Counted from the first letter of the stretch, positions 8,885-19,668 are shown. The stretch is 64,000 nt of DNA from Massilia sp. BJB1822 (GCF_013369485.1 NZ_JABWEB010000003.1:372001-436000); one strand, 5' to 3'. Notes: a model not told the origin generated them from the letters alone. Made by a program: numbers and translations.

Positions 8885-8913
8885 AGTCTAACACAGTTTT
8901 GTGCGGCGCACAA
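8885..8913 (-). promoter_or_regulatory. Promoter of the candidate small RNA
   Basis: Minus strand: -35 TTGTGC (8908-8913), 17-base spacer, -10 TAGACT (8885-8890). Transcription would start near 8878. Confidence 0.5.
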
Positions 8914-8971
8914 ATATATTTCCAAGGCGACAAATTTGAGCTGCGATGCTGCCCGGGCACTACCTTACCAG

Positions 8972-9008
8972 GCCGCCGAACCCACATTCGATGCGCGGGT
9001 TCGGCGGC
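8972..9008 (-). terminator. Long GC-rich hairpin after the cytochrome gene
   Basis: Perfect 12-base stem GCCGCCGAACCC / GGGTTCGGCGGC with a 13-base loop, 20 bases after the stop of the pentaheme cytochrome. There is no U-run, so it may act as a weak terminator or 3'-end stabiliser. Confidence 0.6.
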
Positions 9009-9028
9009 GCTGGCGTGATGCTCAGCGA

Positions 9029-11125
9029 TCAGTAGCGCGCGTCCTTCGGCTTGCCGCCTTTCGGCCAGTCCTTCACTTTTTCAGGGAAGTCCGGACGCGG
9101 CATGTGGCTGAAGTATTCCGCCACGTCGACCGCTTCCTGGTCGCTCAGATTGCCTTGTCCAAGCGGGAACTTTTGACCGTGGCCCATCACCATATTGGCC
9201 TTGACGAAGCCGGCCGCCGTATAAGTCCGGGCCATGCCAGCGCCGATATTGAAGGAACGGTCACCCCACAGCGGCGGGAACACAGGCGTCTTGTTGGCAT
9301 CGGCGATGCCTTCGCCATTGGCGCCATGACAGACCGCGCAATGCTCGCTATAGATCTTCTTGCCGTTCTCCGGATTCGGCACCAGGCTGCGGTCGATCAT
9401 GGCCACGCCACGTCCCGGCACCTTGTCGCCTGGACGGTACTCGCCCTTCATCCAGTCCATATACGCCACCATTGCCTTCATCTCCGCGCCTTCCAGCGGC
9501 AGCGGCGCGCCGTTCATGGAGCGCTTGAAGCAGCCGTTGATGCGCTCAGCCAGATTGATAACCCTGCCCGCACGCGGCGCTTCCGCCGGGAAGAAGGCCG
9601 ATACGCCAAGGAAAGGCGAGCCTTTGGCCACCGTGCCGCCGTTCAAGTGACAGCTGCTGCAGTTGATATCGTTGCCAACGTGCTTGGGCAGCAGTTGCCG
9701 GGTTTCGGTCATCAGGCGCATGCCTTGCACCAGTTGCGGCGCATTCTGCTCCTTGAGCAGCGCTGCGAAGCGCGGGGTCTTGGTATCGCTGCCCGCCAGC
9801 TGCTGCAGTTTCAGCTCCTCGCGTACCTTGGCGACCTGTTTGGCCGTCACCGGTTCGCCGCGATTGCCCCACTGGCTGCGGACGAAGGTGAGGATCTCGG
9901 ACAGCTCATTGTCCGACAGCGTCGCGTAGGACGGCATGCCGAAGGAGCGCGGCGAGGTCTGCGTGACGGCCGACTGCCAGCCGCTCAGCGCGATGTGGAT
10001 CACCGTGGTCGGATCTTTCGACTGTACCGAATCGTTGCCCGCCAGCGTAGGGAAGATATCGCCGACGCCCCGGCCGTCGCGCCGGTGGCAGGTGGCGCAG
10101 AACTGCACATAGCCCAGTCCGCCACGGCTGTTGTACATGGCTTTATCGTTGGCCGCGACTGGCACCGGCGCGGGTGCCTGCTTGCGCGCAACGCGGGATT
10201 TATCGTCGGTCGGCAGCGCATGCAGGTATTCCGCCAGCGCGGAAAGATCGCCGTCGGTGAAGTGCTGGGTGCTGTGGGTGATCACCTCGGTCATGCTGCC
10301 GGCGGCGGTGCCGTACTGGCTGCGTCCCGTTTTGAGCAGGCTGACGATATCGGCCGGCGTCCACAGGCTGCGCAGATTGATCGCGTGCCAGGAATCGAAG
10401 GTGAAGCCAGCCAGGTATTTGTCGCCGTTGCCGCCGAGGTGGCCCATGGTCTTTTCCTGGAAGGCCATGCCGCGCGGCGTATGGCAGGAACCGCAATGTC
10501 CCAGGCCTTGGGCAATATAGGCGCCACGGTTGAACTCGACGGACTTCTTGGGATCGGGTTGGAACGGCTTGTCATCGAGGAAGACCGCATTCCACAGTCC
10601 CAGACCCCAGCGCATATTGAAGGGGAATTTCATATCGCTGGCGCGGTTGGGCTGGACCACCGGGGCAACGCCGGCATTCAGGTAGGCGAACAGCGCCTGC
10701 ATATCCTCCTTCGTCATCTTGGCGTAGGACGGATAAGGCATGGCCGGATACAGATTGTGGCCATCGGCCGCCACGCCTTTGCGCATGGCGCGGTCGAATT
10801 GTTCGAAGCTGTATTTGCCGATCCCGGTTTTGGGATCGGGCGTGATATTGGTGCTGTAGATGGTTCCGAACGGTGTTTTCAGTTCCAGGCCGCCGGCCAT
10901 ATTGGCGCCTTTCGGACTGGTATGGCAGGCCACGCAGTCGCCAAGACGGGCCACATATTCCCCGCGTTTGATCAGGCTGGCTTTGGTTTCGGGAGGTGCC
11001 GCTTGCGCGCCATGGGCGAAAAATGTGGCGCTTATGACAATAGCCGTACTGATCGATTGCAGGCGCTGGCGGAGGGGGTGGGGGGAGCGGCGGAAGCCGG
11101 CTCCAAGGACAGATGCGATGTTCAT
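9029..11125 (-). CDS. Pentaheme c-type cytochrome: triheme dehydrogenase subunit fused to a TsdA-like diheme domain
   Basis: A 698-residue exported cytochrome. The start at 11125 has AAGGGT at 6 bases; a longer open frame upstream is not coding. A signal peptide covers residues 1-43. Five CxxCH heme sites are seen, at C64, C211, C343, C489 and C596. Residues 45-430 resemble the triheme cytochrome subunit of membrane-bound alcohol/gluconate dehydrogenases (RGEYVARLGDCVACH, GGLELKTPFGTIYSTNITPD). Residues 450-698 resemble TsdA-type diheme proteins, with ERINGC532FKRSMNG, where a cysteine may ligate heme. It would pass electrons from a periplasmic oxidation to the respiratory chain. No dehydrogenase large subunit is nearby. 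Confidence 0.88.
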   Translation of the reverse strand: MNIASVLGAGFRRSPHPLRQRLQSISTAIVISATFFAHGAQAAPPETKASLIKRGEYVARLGDCVACHTSPKGANMAGGLELKTPFGTIYSTNITPDPKTGIGKYSFEQFDRAMRKGVAADGHNLYPAMPYPSYAKMTKEDMQALFAYLNAGVAPVVQPNRASDMKFPFNMRWGLGLWNAVFLDDKPFQPDPKKSVEFNRGAYIAQGLGHCGSCHTPRGMAFQEKTMGHLGGNGDKYLAGFTFDSWHAINLRSLWTPADIVSLLKTGRSQYGTAAGSMTEVITHSTQHFTDGDLSALAEYLHALPTDDKSRVARKQAPAPVPVAANDKAMYNSRGGLGYVQFCATCHRRDGRGVGDIFPTLAGNDSVQSKDPTTVIHIALSGWQSAVTQTSPRSFGMPSYATLSDNELSEILTFVRSQWGNRGEPVTAKQVAKVREELKLQQLAGSDTKTPRFAALLKEQNAPQLVQGMRLMTETRQLLPKHVGNDINCSSCHLNGGTVAKGSPFLGVSAFFPAEAPRAGRVINLAERINGCFKRSMNGAPLPLEGAEMKAMVAYMDWMKGEYRPGDKVPGRGVAMIDRSLVPNPENGKKIYSEHCAVCHGANGEGIADANKTPVFPPLWGDRSFNIGAGMARTYTAAGFVKANMVMGHGQKFPLGQGNLSDQEAVDVAEYFSHMPRPDFPEKVKDWPKGGKPKDARY

Positions 11126-11199
11126 AATTACCCTTTGTAGATCCAGGGCAAGTTTACGTGTTCCAGTCCATGTCAGAAATCGGAAGAAATTGCAGGTGA

Positions 11200-11219
11200 T
11201 ATAGGGAATTTTCCCTATA
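11200..11219. promoter_or_regulatory. 20-bp palindromic operator upstream of the cytochrome gene
   Basis: TATAGGGAA-TT-TTCCCTATA, a perfect 9-2-9 inverted repeat, 75 bases upstream of the cytochrome start. Size and symmetry suggest a dimeric regulator of the NarL/LuxR type or similar; the protein is unknown. Confidence 0.6.
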
Positions 11220-11240
11220 GGAAACTGCGGAAAAGCGCCT

Positions 11241-12029
11241 TTATCGGCTCGCTGCAGGCGCGGATGCCGGTTTGGCGTGAGATGGCGGCACTTCGTAGTC
11301 GTATTCGGCCAGGATGCGGCGGTAGGTGCCGTCGGCGCGCATGGCATCGAGCGCCGCCTTCCACTTATCCAGTTCCTCGGCCGGCACATCGCGCGACGCG
11401 GCGAGATAGATCGCAAACCGCTGCAGCACCGCGGCACGGCGCAGATCAGCCACCGGCAATCCCGCCTGGCGCTGGGCCTGGCGGATGCTGTTCCAGGCGC
11501 CGATCCAGGCCACAATGCGGCCCGCCGCCAGTTTGCGCGCGTTCAGCGGCTCCTCGGCCACTTCTTCCAGCCGCGTCAGGCCGCCAGCGTGGGCGATTTC
11601 CGCCGCGATGCCGCCGCGCATGGCGCCGACCGCCTTGTCGCGCACCGCGCCCAGGCTGTCAATGGCTTCCTCGGCATGTTTTTGCGTGATGAGCACGAAC
11701 TCGTCTTCCAGCAGCACCACCCGCCATTGCGCATTCTTTTCGCGCGCCTTGCTGCGGCCCAGGGGCATGATCACATTGCTGCCGAGACGCACGGTTTCCA
11801 GCGCCCGGATGAAGGGCATCAGCTCGATCTTGTGCGGATAGTGCATGCGGCGCGCCATTTCCACCACCAGGGCGCAGCTGGCGCCGCCGACGTCCTCGCC
11901 TTTCGCCTCGCAGAAGCCGGGAATGGTGCCGGCGATCAGGCGTACCTCCGCCGCCGTGGCCGCTGGCAGGGCCAGCGCGGCGGCAAGGACAAGCAACAGG
12001 CGGCGGATAATCATGGGCGAGATGCGCAT
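11241..12029 (-). CDS. Periplasmic solute-binding protein, SBP family 3
   Basis: About 262 residues, with a signal peptide (LLLVLAAALALPAATAAEV). The body follows the amino-acid-type binding-protein fold: VVEMARRMHYPHKIELMPFIRALETVRLGSNVIMPLGRSK, then the second lobe and 'RADGTYRRILAEY' at the end. There is no permease or ATPase nearby, as is common for the many orphan members in this lineage, which may act as sensors or scavengers. It reads toward the cytochrome gene, 115 bases away, but a palindromic operator between them suggests separate control. The ligand is unknown. Confidence 0.8.
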   Translation of the reverse strand: MRISPMIIRRLLLVLAAALALPAATAAEVRLIAGTIPGFCEAKGEDVGGASCALVVEMARRMHYPHKIELMPFIRALETVRLGSNVIMPLGRSKAREKNAQWRVVLLEDEFVLITQKHAEEAIDSLGAVRDKAVGAMRGGIAAEIAHAGGLTRLEEVAEEPLNARKLAAGRIVAWIGAWNSIRQAQRQAGLPVADLRRAAVLQRFAIYLAASRDVPAEELDKWKAALDAMRADGTYRRILAEYDYEVPPSHAKPASAPAASR

Positions 12030-12079
12030 GGGCGGGATGCGCTAAGCGGGCTGAAACTAGCATACCGCTACGACAGGAC

Positions 12080-13216
12080 TTAGTTCAACAACAGCGCGAC
12101 CCGGTTGAGCATGGCGCCCCCGCCGATCAGCCAGATAAACAACAGCGCGGCCAGCAGCAGCGGACGCCAGCCCGCCTGCCGCACGGCGCTCAACTGCGTG
12201 CTCAAGCCAAGGGCGGCCATGGCGGCGGCCAGCAGCAGCGTGTCGGCCGCCAACAGGGCTTGCACCAGGGCAGCTGGCAGGATGCCGGCCGAGTTCAGCG
12301 CTGTGGCGGCCACGAAGACGAAGGCAAACCAGGGTACAGTGATGGCCGGCGCCTCCGCCCCCTGCTGGCCACCCTGCGCGCCAGGGTGGCCCAGCCAGAA
12401 GGACAGGAGCAACAGGAAAGGCGCCAGCATCATCACGCGCACCATCTTGGCGATCACGGCCAGATCGGCGGTTTCCGGGCTGATGGCACGGGCGGCGGCC
12501 ACCACCTGCGCCACTTCATGGATGGTCGAACCGGCATACACGCCGAAACCGGCCGCGCTGGACGGCAGCCAGTGCAGCTGCTGCTGGTATAGCCAGGGAT
12601 AGAGGAAGATGGTGACGGTGCCGAACAGCACCACGGTGGAGACGGCCACCGTGACCTGCTCCGCTTTCGCCTTCAGCACCGGCTGGGTGGCGAGCACGGC
12701 GGCAGCGCCGCAGATCGAACTGCCCGCGCCGATCAGCATGGCCGTGTTGCGCTCCAGGCCAAACAAGCGGCGCCCCAGCAACAGCGCCAGGGCGAAGGTC
12801 GAGCACAGCACCAGCGCATCGCTCAGCACGCCGGACCAGCCGATCTGGGCGATATCCTGCAAGGTCAGGCGAAAACCATACAGCACGATGCCGGCCCGCA
12901 GCAGCATGCCCTTGCTGAAAACGATGCCGGGCTGCGCCGCGCCCTGCACGTGGCGGCCGGCGGTATTGCCCAGCACAATGCCCAGGCAGATGGCCAGCGT
13001 CAGTGCCGAAAAACCGTGCTGGGCCAGCCAGTCCAGCTGGCCCAGCCCCATCGCCAGTCCGCCCAGCGCCGCCGACAATAGCAGGCCAGGCAGCACGGCG
13101 CGCAGCCACGGCATCCCGGCGGCACTGGCGGCCGCTCCCGCCGGGCCGGGCTGGCGCGGGGCGGACGGGTGGCTGATGGCCGATGCGGCGGCGTGGGGGC
13201 GGTGTTGCGGCTTCAT
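12080..13216 (-). CDS. YeiH-family putative sulfate/sulfite exporter
   Basis: A 378-residue membrane protein with about ten transmembrane segments, matching the YeiH/PSE family (LPGLLLSAALGGLAMGLGQL, LAICLGIVLGNTAGRH, MLLRAGIVLYGFRLTLQDI, GAGSSICGAAAVLATQPVLKAK, STIHEVAQVVAAARAIS). The family is annotated as sulfate exporters; direct evidence is limited. The first 30 residues are a variable hydrophilic leader. It lies back to back with a LysR regulator, as yeiH and yeiE do in enterobacteria, and that regulator probably activates it. Confidence 0.92.
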   Translation of the reverse strand: MKPQHRPHAAASAISHPSAPRQPGPAGAAASAAGMPWLRAVLPGLLLSAALGGLAMGLGQLDWLAQHGFSALTLAICLGIVLGNTAGRHVQGAAQPGIVFSKGMLLRAGIVLYGFRLTLQDIAQIGWSGVLSDALVLCSTFALALLLGRRLFGLERNTAMLIGAGSSICGAAAVLATQPVLKAKAEQVTVAVSTVVLFGTVTIFLYPWLYQQQLHWLPSSAAGFGVYAGSTIHEVAQVVAAARAISPETADLAVIAKMVRVMMLAPFLLLLSFWLGHPGAQGGQQGAEAPAITVPWFAFVFVAATALNSAGILPAALVQALLAADTLLLAAAMAALGLSTQLSAVRQAGWRPLLLAALLFIWLIGGGAMLNRVALLLN

Positions 13217-13312
13217 AATCTTTCCTCGGTGAATCAGATAGTGGAATGATAGGAAGCTTGCATCAATCTGGAAAACGAATTATTTTTGTATTTTCAAGTT
13301 AAAAAACAGCTT

Positions 13313-14203
13313 ATGCGTCTCTCCCTGAAGCAATTGCAGGTCTTCGTCGCCGTGGCCGACAGCGGCAGCACGGCGGCCGGCGCCGATGCGGTGGCCCTGT
13401 CGCAATCGGCCGCCAGCGCGGCCTTGAACGAACTGGAACGCCAATTGCGCGTGCAATTATTCGACCGCGTCGGCAAGAAACTGCTGCTGAACGACAGCGG
13501 CCGCCAACTGCTGCCGCAGGCGCGCCAGATGCTCGACGCCGCCTTGCAAATTGAAGGTCAATTCCAGCATGCCCACGGCGGCACGGTCCGCATCGCCGCC
13601 AGCACCACCATCGGCATTTATCTGCTGCCGCAAATACTTGCGCGCATGCAGGCCGAGGGCGCCAGCACCCTGCCCTCGGTGCGCATCGAAAACAGCATGG
13701 CGGCCGCGGCCGCCGTGGCCGCCTACCAGGCCGACTTCGGCCTGATCGAAGGCCCGTGCCGCGAGCCGGAGCTGCTGGTCGAGCCGTGGCAGGAAGACGA
13801 ACTGATCATCGTCTGCGCGCCGCGCCACCCCATCACCCGCCGCCTGCGCGACGGCAAGGCGCCGGTGGCGGCGCTGGAACAGGCGGGATGGCTGCTGCGC
13901 GAAGCCGGCTCCGGCACGGCCGATGCCGTCGACAGCCTGCTGCTGCCGCAACTCCACCATCTGCGCGCGGCCGCCCAGTTCGGCAATTCGGAAGCGATCA
14001 AGCATGCGGCGGCAGCCGGCCTCGGCCTGGCCTGCCTGCCGCGCCTGGTGGTCGCCGACTTGCTGGCCCTGGGCCGGCTGGTGGAATTGCCCGTCGACCT
14101 GCCGCCGTTGCGGCGCCAGTTCTACCTGATACGCCAGCGCGGCAAGAGCTTGTCACGCTCGCTGGAAGCGGTGCTGGACGCTTGTCGCGCACAGCCGCTA
14201 TGA
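13313..14203 (+). CDS. LysR-family regulator (YeiE type)
   Basis: A 296-residue LysR regulator, from ATG 13313 (MRLSLKQLQVFVAVADSGST); a start nine codons upstream is possible but lies in the AT-rich promoter region. It has the winged helix at residues 1-60 and the effector-binding domain after residue 85 (GTVRIAASTTIGIYLLP). The CysB-like LysR gene next to yeiH is called yeiE in E. coli, where it responds to sulfite; the same role is inferred here from position. The 96-base gap to the exporter holds both promoters. Confidence 0.88.
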   Translation: MRLSLKQLQVFVAVADSGSTAAGADAVALSQSAASAALNELERQLRVQLFDRVGKKLLLNDSGRQLLPQARQMLDAALQIEGQFQHAHGGTVRIAASTTIGIYLLPQILARMQAEGASTLPSVRIENSMAAAAAVAAYQADFGLIEGPCREPELLVEPWQEDELIIVCAPRHPITRRLRDGKAPVAALEQAGWLLREAGSGTADAVDSLLLPQLHHLRAAAQFGNSEAIKHAAAAGLGLACLPRLVVADLLALGRLVELPVDLPPLRRQFYLIRQRGKSLSRSLEAVLDACRAQPL

Positions 14204-14302
14204 GGGCGTCTGTTTTCGGCACAAACGGATAGTATTGGTGAGAATCTCGCGCATTCGCTTCGGCATAATCATGTAGGGAGTTCTACCTTGCAAGGAGATT
14301 GC

Positions 14303-15982
<1,680 letters not shown>

Positions 15983-16001
15983 AGCCTTTACCGGAGGATG
16001 A

Positions 16002-17048
16002 ATGAGCAGCACACCGTCGCAACGCCCGATTCGCCGCGAAACCCTGCTCGCCATCGCCGTGGCCTGCGCGCTTGGCCTGCTGCTGGGCGCCTATGTCTGG
16101 GGCAAGCGCAGCACGCCGGCCACGGCCGTCTCGGGGCCGCTGGAAAAACTCATCATCGCCACCAATACCGAATACATCGGCGCCTGTCCCGTGATCGCCG
16201 CGCGCGACCGCGGCTATTTCGCGGCCCAGGGCATCCAGGCCCAGGTGCAGTCGCATTCCAGCGGCAAGGCTTCGCTCAACGCCGTGCTGCAGGGCCGCGC
16301 CGACTTCGCCACCGTGGCCGACCTGGCGCTGGCCCTGGCCATCCTCAACGAGCAGCCGATTTCCATCGTCACCACCATCTTCCGCACCGAGAAAGACCAT
16401 GGCATCGTCGGCCGCAAGGACCATGCCGTGCTCAGTCCGGCCAGCCTGAAGGGCAAGCGCATCGGCGTCACCTTGGGCACCTCGGGGCATTTCACGCTTG
16501 ACGTCTTCCTCAACCGCCAGCGCCTGCGCTCCAGTGAAGTGACCATGGTCAATTACCGGCCGGAGGAACTCGGCGCGGCCCTGGACAAAGGCGAAGTTGA
16601 CGCCATCGCCGGCTGGGAACCCTTCCTCAAGCAAAATGCCGCCAGCCAGGGTGGCAACGCCGTCACCTTCTACGGCGACGAAGTGTATGAGAGCATCTAC
16701 AACATCGCCGGCATGCGCGCCTTCGTCACCGAGCATCCGCGCACGGTGACGCGGCTGCTGCGCGCCCTGGCCGAGGGGGCGCGCTTCTGCAGCGAGCAGG
16801 TGGCCGAGGCCAGCCGCCTGGTTTCGCCTTCGGTCAAGACCAGCGAGGCCGAGCTGCGCGCCGCCTGGCCGTCCTACCGTTTCGGCATCGACCTCGACCA
16901 AGGCTTGATCCTGGCGCTGGAAGATGAATCGCGCTGGGCCATCAAGAACAAGTTCAGCAACCGCAGCGACATCCCCAATTATCTCGACCATATCTATCTG
17001 GATGGCATGGTGGAGGTAAAGCCGGGCAACGTCTCGATCATCCACTAA
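16002..17048 (+). CDS. Membrane-anchored NMT1/SsuA-type substrate-binding protein
   Basis: A 348-residue protein. A single hydrophobic segment at residues 14-33 (TLLAIAVACALGLLLGAYVWG) is preceded by arginines and has no clear cleavage site, so it is probably a membrane anchor. The periplasmic part has the NitT/TauT/NMT1 fold: NTEYIGACPVIAARDRGYF, GKASLNAVLQGRADFATVADLALAL, LKGKRIGVTLGTSGHFTLDVFL, DAIAGWEPF. These proteins usually deliver sulfonates, nitrate or pyrimidine precursors to ABC permeases, but none is present. It sits between two hybrid kinases, 19 bases after one and 13 before the other, so it probably presents ligand to the downstream membrane kinase (inference). Confidence 0.88.
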   Translation: MSSTPSQRPIRRETLLAIAVACALGLLLGAYVWGKRSTPATAVSGPLEKLIIATNTEYIGACPVIAARDRGYFAAQGIQAQVQSHSSGKASLNAVLQGRADFATVADLALALAILNEQPISIVTTIFRTEKDHGIVGRKDHAVLSPASLKGKRIGVTLGTSGHFTLDVFLNRQRLRSSEVTMVNYRPEELGAALDKGEVDAIAGWEPFLKQNAASQGGNAVTFYGDEVYESIYNIAGMRAFVTEHPRTVTRLLRALAEGARFCSEQVAEASRLVSPSVKTSEAELRAAWPSYRFGIDLDQGLILALEDESRWAIKNKFSNRSDIPNYLDHIYLDGMVEVKPGNVSIIH

Positions 17049-17061
17049 GCGGACGGGCGCC

Positions 17062-19596
17062 GTGAAAATCACCACCCGACTCAAACTGGCCGAGCTGCTG
17101 TGCCTGGCCGTGGCCCTGATCATCGGCGCCATGCTGGTGGCGACCACCTTGCAGATGCGCCACGAGCTGCGCAAGAACGAGGCGGCCGGCAGCATCCTGC
17201 AGGCCGTGACCTCGCTGCGCTACCTGTCGCTCGAATATGCCCTGCGCCACGAAAGCCGCACCCACGCCCAATGGCGCTTGCGCAAGGATTCGCTGCAGCA
17301 GGAGCTGGAAGCGACCCATGTGTTTGATGATGGCGCCGAAGTGGGCATCCAGCGCGGCCTGGAAAGCCAGCTGGAAGGCGTGGCGCGCCACTTCGACGAG
17401 CTGCTCAGCATCCAGCGCGAGCTGCAGGGCGCGCCCGAGCGGCGCGACGTGCTGGGCGAGCTGGAGTCGCGCGTGCACGGCCAGATTGCCAACAAAACGC
17501 AGAATATGATCGCCGACGCCGAAGAGCTGGCCGAGCGCAGCCGCGCCGGCGTGCTGGCGGCGCAGCAGGCGGCCAATCTGGTCACCCTGGCCTTCGGCGG
17601 CCTGCTCTCGGCCATCGTGGTCGGCAGCATCGTGATGACCATCCGCAGCGTGGCCAAGCCGCTCGAACGGCTGCGCCAGGGCACCATTGTGGTTGGCGCC
17701 GGCCAGCTCGATTTCACCCTGGGCGTGACCACCGACGATGAAATCGGCGACCTGGCGCGCGCCTTCGACGGCATGACCGAAAAGCTGCGCCAGACCACGG
17801 TGTCGCGCGACGATCTGGCCCAGGCCAATGCCGCCCTGCAGGCCGAGGCTGGCGTGCGGCGCCAGGCCGAGCAGAAAGTTACGGCCCAGCTGGTGCGCCT
17901 CAACCTGCTGCACCAGATCACGCGCTCGATCGGCGAGCGGCAGGATTTGCGCAGCATCTTCCAGGTGCTGGTGCGCAGCCTGGAAGACCAGTTGCCGGCC
18001 GACTTCGGCTGCGTCTGCCTGTATGACAAGGAAAAGCGCGAACTGATCGTCAGCAGCGTCGGGCTGCGCAGCGAATCCCTGTCCATGAGCCTGGCGATGA
18101 CCGAAACCAGCCATGTCCCGGTGGACGAGAACGGCTTGTCGCGCTGCCTGCGCGGCGAGCTGGTGTACGAACCCGACATCACCCAAGCCACCTTCCCCTT
18201 CCCCAAACGGCTGGCGCAAGGCGCGCTGTCCTCGCTGGTGCTGGCCCCGCTGCTGGTCGACAACACGGTGTTCGGCGTGCTGGTGGTGGCGCGCCATGCG
18301 GTACACAGCTTCAGCAGCGGCGAATGCGAATTCCTGCGCCAGCTCAGCGAACACGTCGGCCTGGCCGCCAAGCAGGCCCAGCTCTATGGCGATCTGCAGA
18401 AAGCCTATGACGATTTGCGCCAGACCCAGCAATCGGTCACGCAGCAGGAAAGGCTGCGCGCCCTGGGCCAGATGGCCAGCGGCATTGCCCACGACATCAA
18501 CAACGCCATCTCGCCGGTGGCCTTGTATACCGAATCGCTGCTGGAAACCGAACGCAACCTCTCGCCCAACGGCCGCAACTGCCTGCAGATCATCGAGCGC
18601 GCCATCGACGACGTGGCCGCCACAGTGGCGCGCATGCGCGAGTTCTACCGCCAGCGCGAACCGCAACTGAGCCTGAGCACGGTCAATGTCAACACCCTGA
18701 TCCCGCATGTGGTGGACTTGACGCGCGCGCGCTGGAGCGATATGCCGCAGCAGCGCGGCGTGGTGATCGAGATGCGCAAGGAACTGGAAACGGGTCTGCC
18801 CGCCATTCTCGGCGTCGATGGCGAAATCCGCGAAGCGCTGACGAATCTGATTTTCAACGCCGTCGACGCCATGCCCGAAGGCGGCACCCTGACCCTGCGC
18901 ACGCGCAGCGTGGCGGCTGCGCCCGGCCAGGACAGCGGCCAGGTGCTGCTCGAAGTCAGCGACACCGGCATCGGCATGGACGAGGCGACGCAGCGGCGCT
19001 GCCTGGAACCCTTCTTCACCACCAAGGGCGACCGCGGCACCGGCCTCGGCCTGGCCGGCGTGTACGGCATGGTCGAGCGCCACGGCGGCAAGATCGCCAT
19101 CGAATCGGCGCCGCAGCGCGGCACCACGGTGCGCCTCAGCTTCCGCAGCCCGCTCGCCCCGCCGCCGGTGCCGGTGGTGGCCGATCCCAATACTGCGCCG
19201 CCGCGCTTCCGCATCCTGGTGGTCGACGACGACCCCACGGTGCTGACCTCGGTGCGCGACATCCTGCTGCGCGACGGCCACGATGTGGTGGCGGCCGACG
19301 GCGGCCAGAAAGGCATCGAGCTGTTCACCGCGGCGCAAAGTGGCGAGGTGCCCTTCGCCCTCGTGATCACCGACCTCGGCATGCCCTATGTCGATGGCCG
19401 CCGCGTCGCCGAAGCCATCAAGAACCTGGCGCCCGCCACCCCGGTGCTGCTGCTGACCGGCTGGGGCCAGCGCCTGATCCCCGACAGCGACGCCAACCCC
19501 GTCAACGTCGACTACGTGCTCAGCAAGCCCCCCAAACTGCGCGAGCTGCGCGAAGTTCTCAGCAAGATCGGCGCCACCCACCCCAGCCCCGCCTGA
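17062..19596 (+). CDS. Membrane hybrid histidine kinase, HAMP-GAF-HisKA-HATPase-REC
   Basis: An 844-residue inner-membrane kinase. Transmembrane segments are at about residues 10-32 and 172-194, enclosing a helical periplasmic domain of about 140 residues. Then HAMP (195-250), a coiled coil, GAF (285-430), the His-containing helix with H477 (ASGIAHDINNAISPV, the NtrB-like H-D-x-N type), HATPase (NLIFNAVDAMPEGG, DTGIGM, GTGLGLAGVYG), and a C-terminal receiver (D771 in VITDLGMPYVDG). The periplasmic domain could read the binding protein encoded just upstream. The start has GGACGGGCGCC with moderate Shine-Dalgarno character. Phosphotransfer to the REC-kinase of the first gene is possible but not shown by sequence. 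Confidence 0.92.
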   Translation: MKITTRLKLAELLCLAVALIIGAMLVATTLQMRHELRKNEAAGSILQAVTSLRYLSLEYALRHESRTHAQWRLRKDSLQQELEATHVFDDGAEVGIQRGLESQLEGVARHFDELLSIQRELQGAPERRDVLGELESRVHGQIANKTQNMIADAEELAERSRAGVLAAQQAANLVTLAFGGLLSAIVVGSIVMTIRSVAKPLERLRQGTIVVGAGQLDFTLGVTTDDEIGDLARAFDGMTEKLRQTTVSRDDLAQANAALQAEAGVRRQAEQKVTAQLVRLNLLHQITRSIGERQDLRSIFQVLVRSLEDQLPADFGCVCLYDKEKRELIVSSVGLRSESLSMSLAMTETSHVPVDENGLSRCLRGELVYEPDITQATFPFPKRLAQGALSSLVLAPLLVDNTVFGVLVVARHAVHSFSSGECEFLRQLSEHVGLAAKQAQLYGDLQKAYDDLRQTQQSVTQQERLRALGQMASGIAHDINNAISPVALYTESLLETERNLSPNGRNCLQIIERAIDDVAATVARMREFYRQREPQLSLSTVNVNTLIPHVVDLTRARWSDMPQQRGVVIEMRKELETGLPAILGVDGEIREALTNLIFNAVDAMPEGGTLTLRTRSVAAAPGQDSGQVLLEVSDTGIGMDEATQRRCLEPFFTTKGDRGTGLGLAGVYGMVERHGGKIAIESAPQRGTTVRLSFRSPLAPPPVPVVADPNTAPPRFRILVVDDDPTVLTSVRDILLRDGHDVVAADGGQKGIELFTAAQSGEVPFALVITDLGMPYVDGRRVAEAIKNLAPATPVLLLTGWGQRLIPDSDANPVNVDYVLSKPPKLRELREVLSKIGATHPSPA

Positions 19597-19618
19597 GTCC
19601 GCCACCAGCTTTGCAAAG

Positions 19619-19650
19619 AAAAACGGCGGCCCGGGTGGGCCGCCGCTGTG
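19619..19650 (-). terminator. Rho-independent terminator of the M36-like protease gene
   Basis: Stem GCGGCGGCCC / GGGCCGCCGT with a short loop between two convergent genes; on the minus strand it is followed by TTTTTC, so it serves the protease gene. Confidence 0.75.
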
Positions 19651-19668
19651 GGGACTACTTGGAGAGAC

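Noticed and set aside
8732..8887. A 51-codon open frame on the minus strand, ending right at a terminator
   Set aside because: It reads like protein in places, but has no start codon near its beginning, and the repeated hairpins fall in different frames; the RNA explanation fits better.
8816..11140. A 774-codon open frame opposite the pentaheme cytochrome
   Set aside because: No domain or ribosome site; the cytochrome with five CxxCH motifs is on the other strand.
11126..11515. N-terminal extension of the cytochrome by 130 residues
   Set aside because: The upstream part is arginine/serine-rich without similarity, runs over the palindromic operator and the 3' end of the next gene; the ATG at 11125 has a ribosome site and signal peptide.
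17038..19605. An 855-codon open frame opposite the hybrid kinase
   Set aside because: Shadow frame of low-complexity composition; the kinase on the plus strand has clear motifs throughout.
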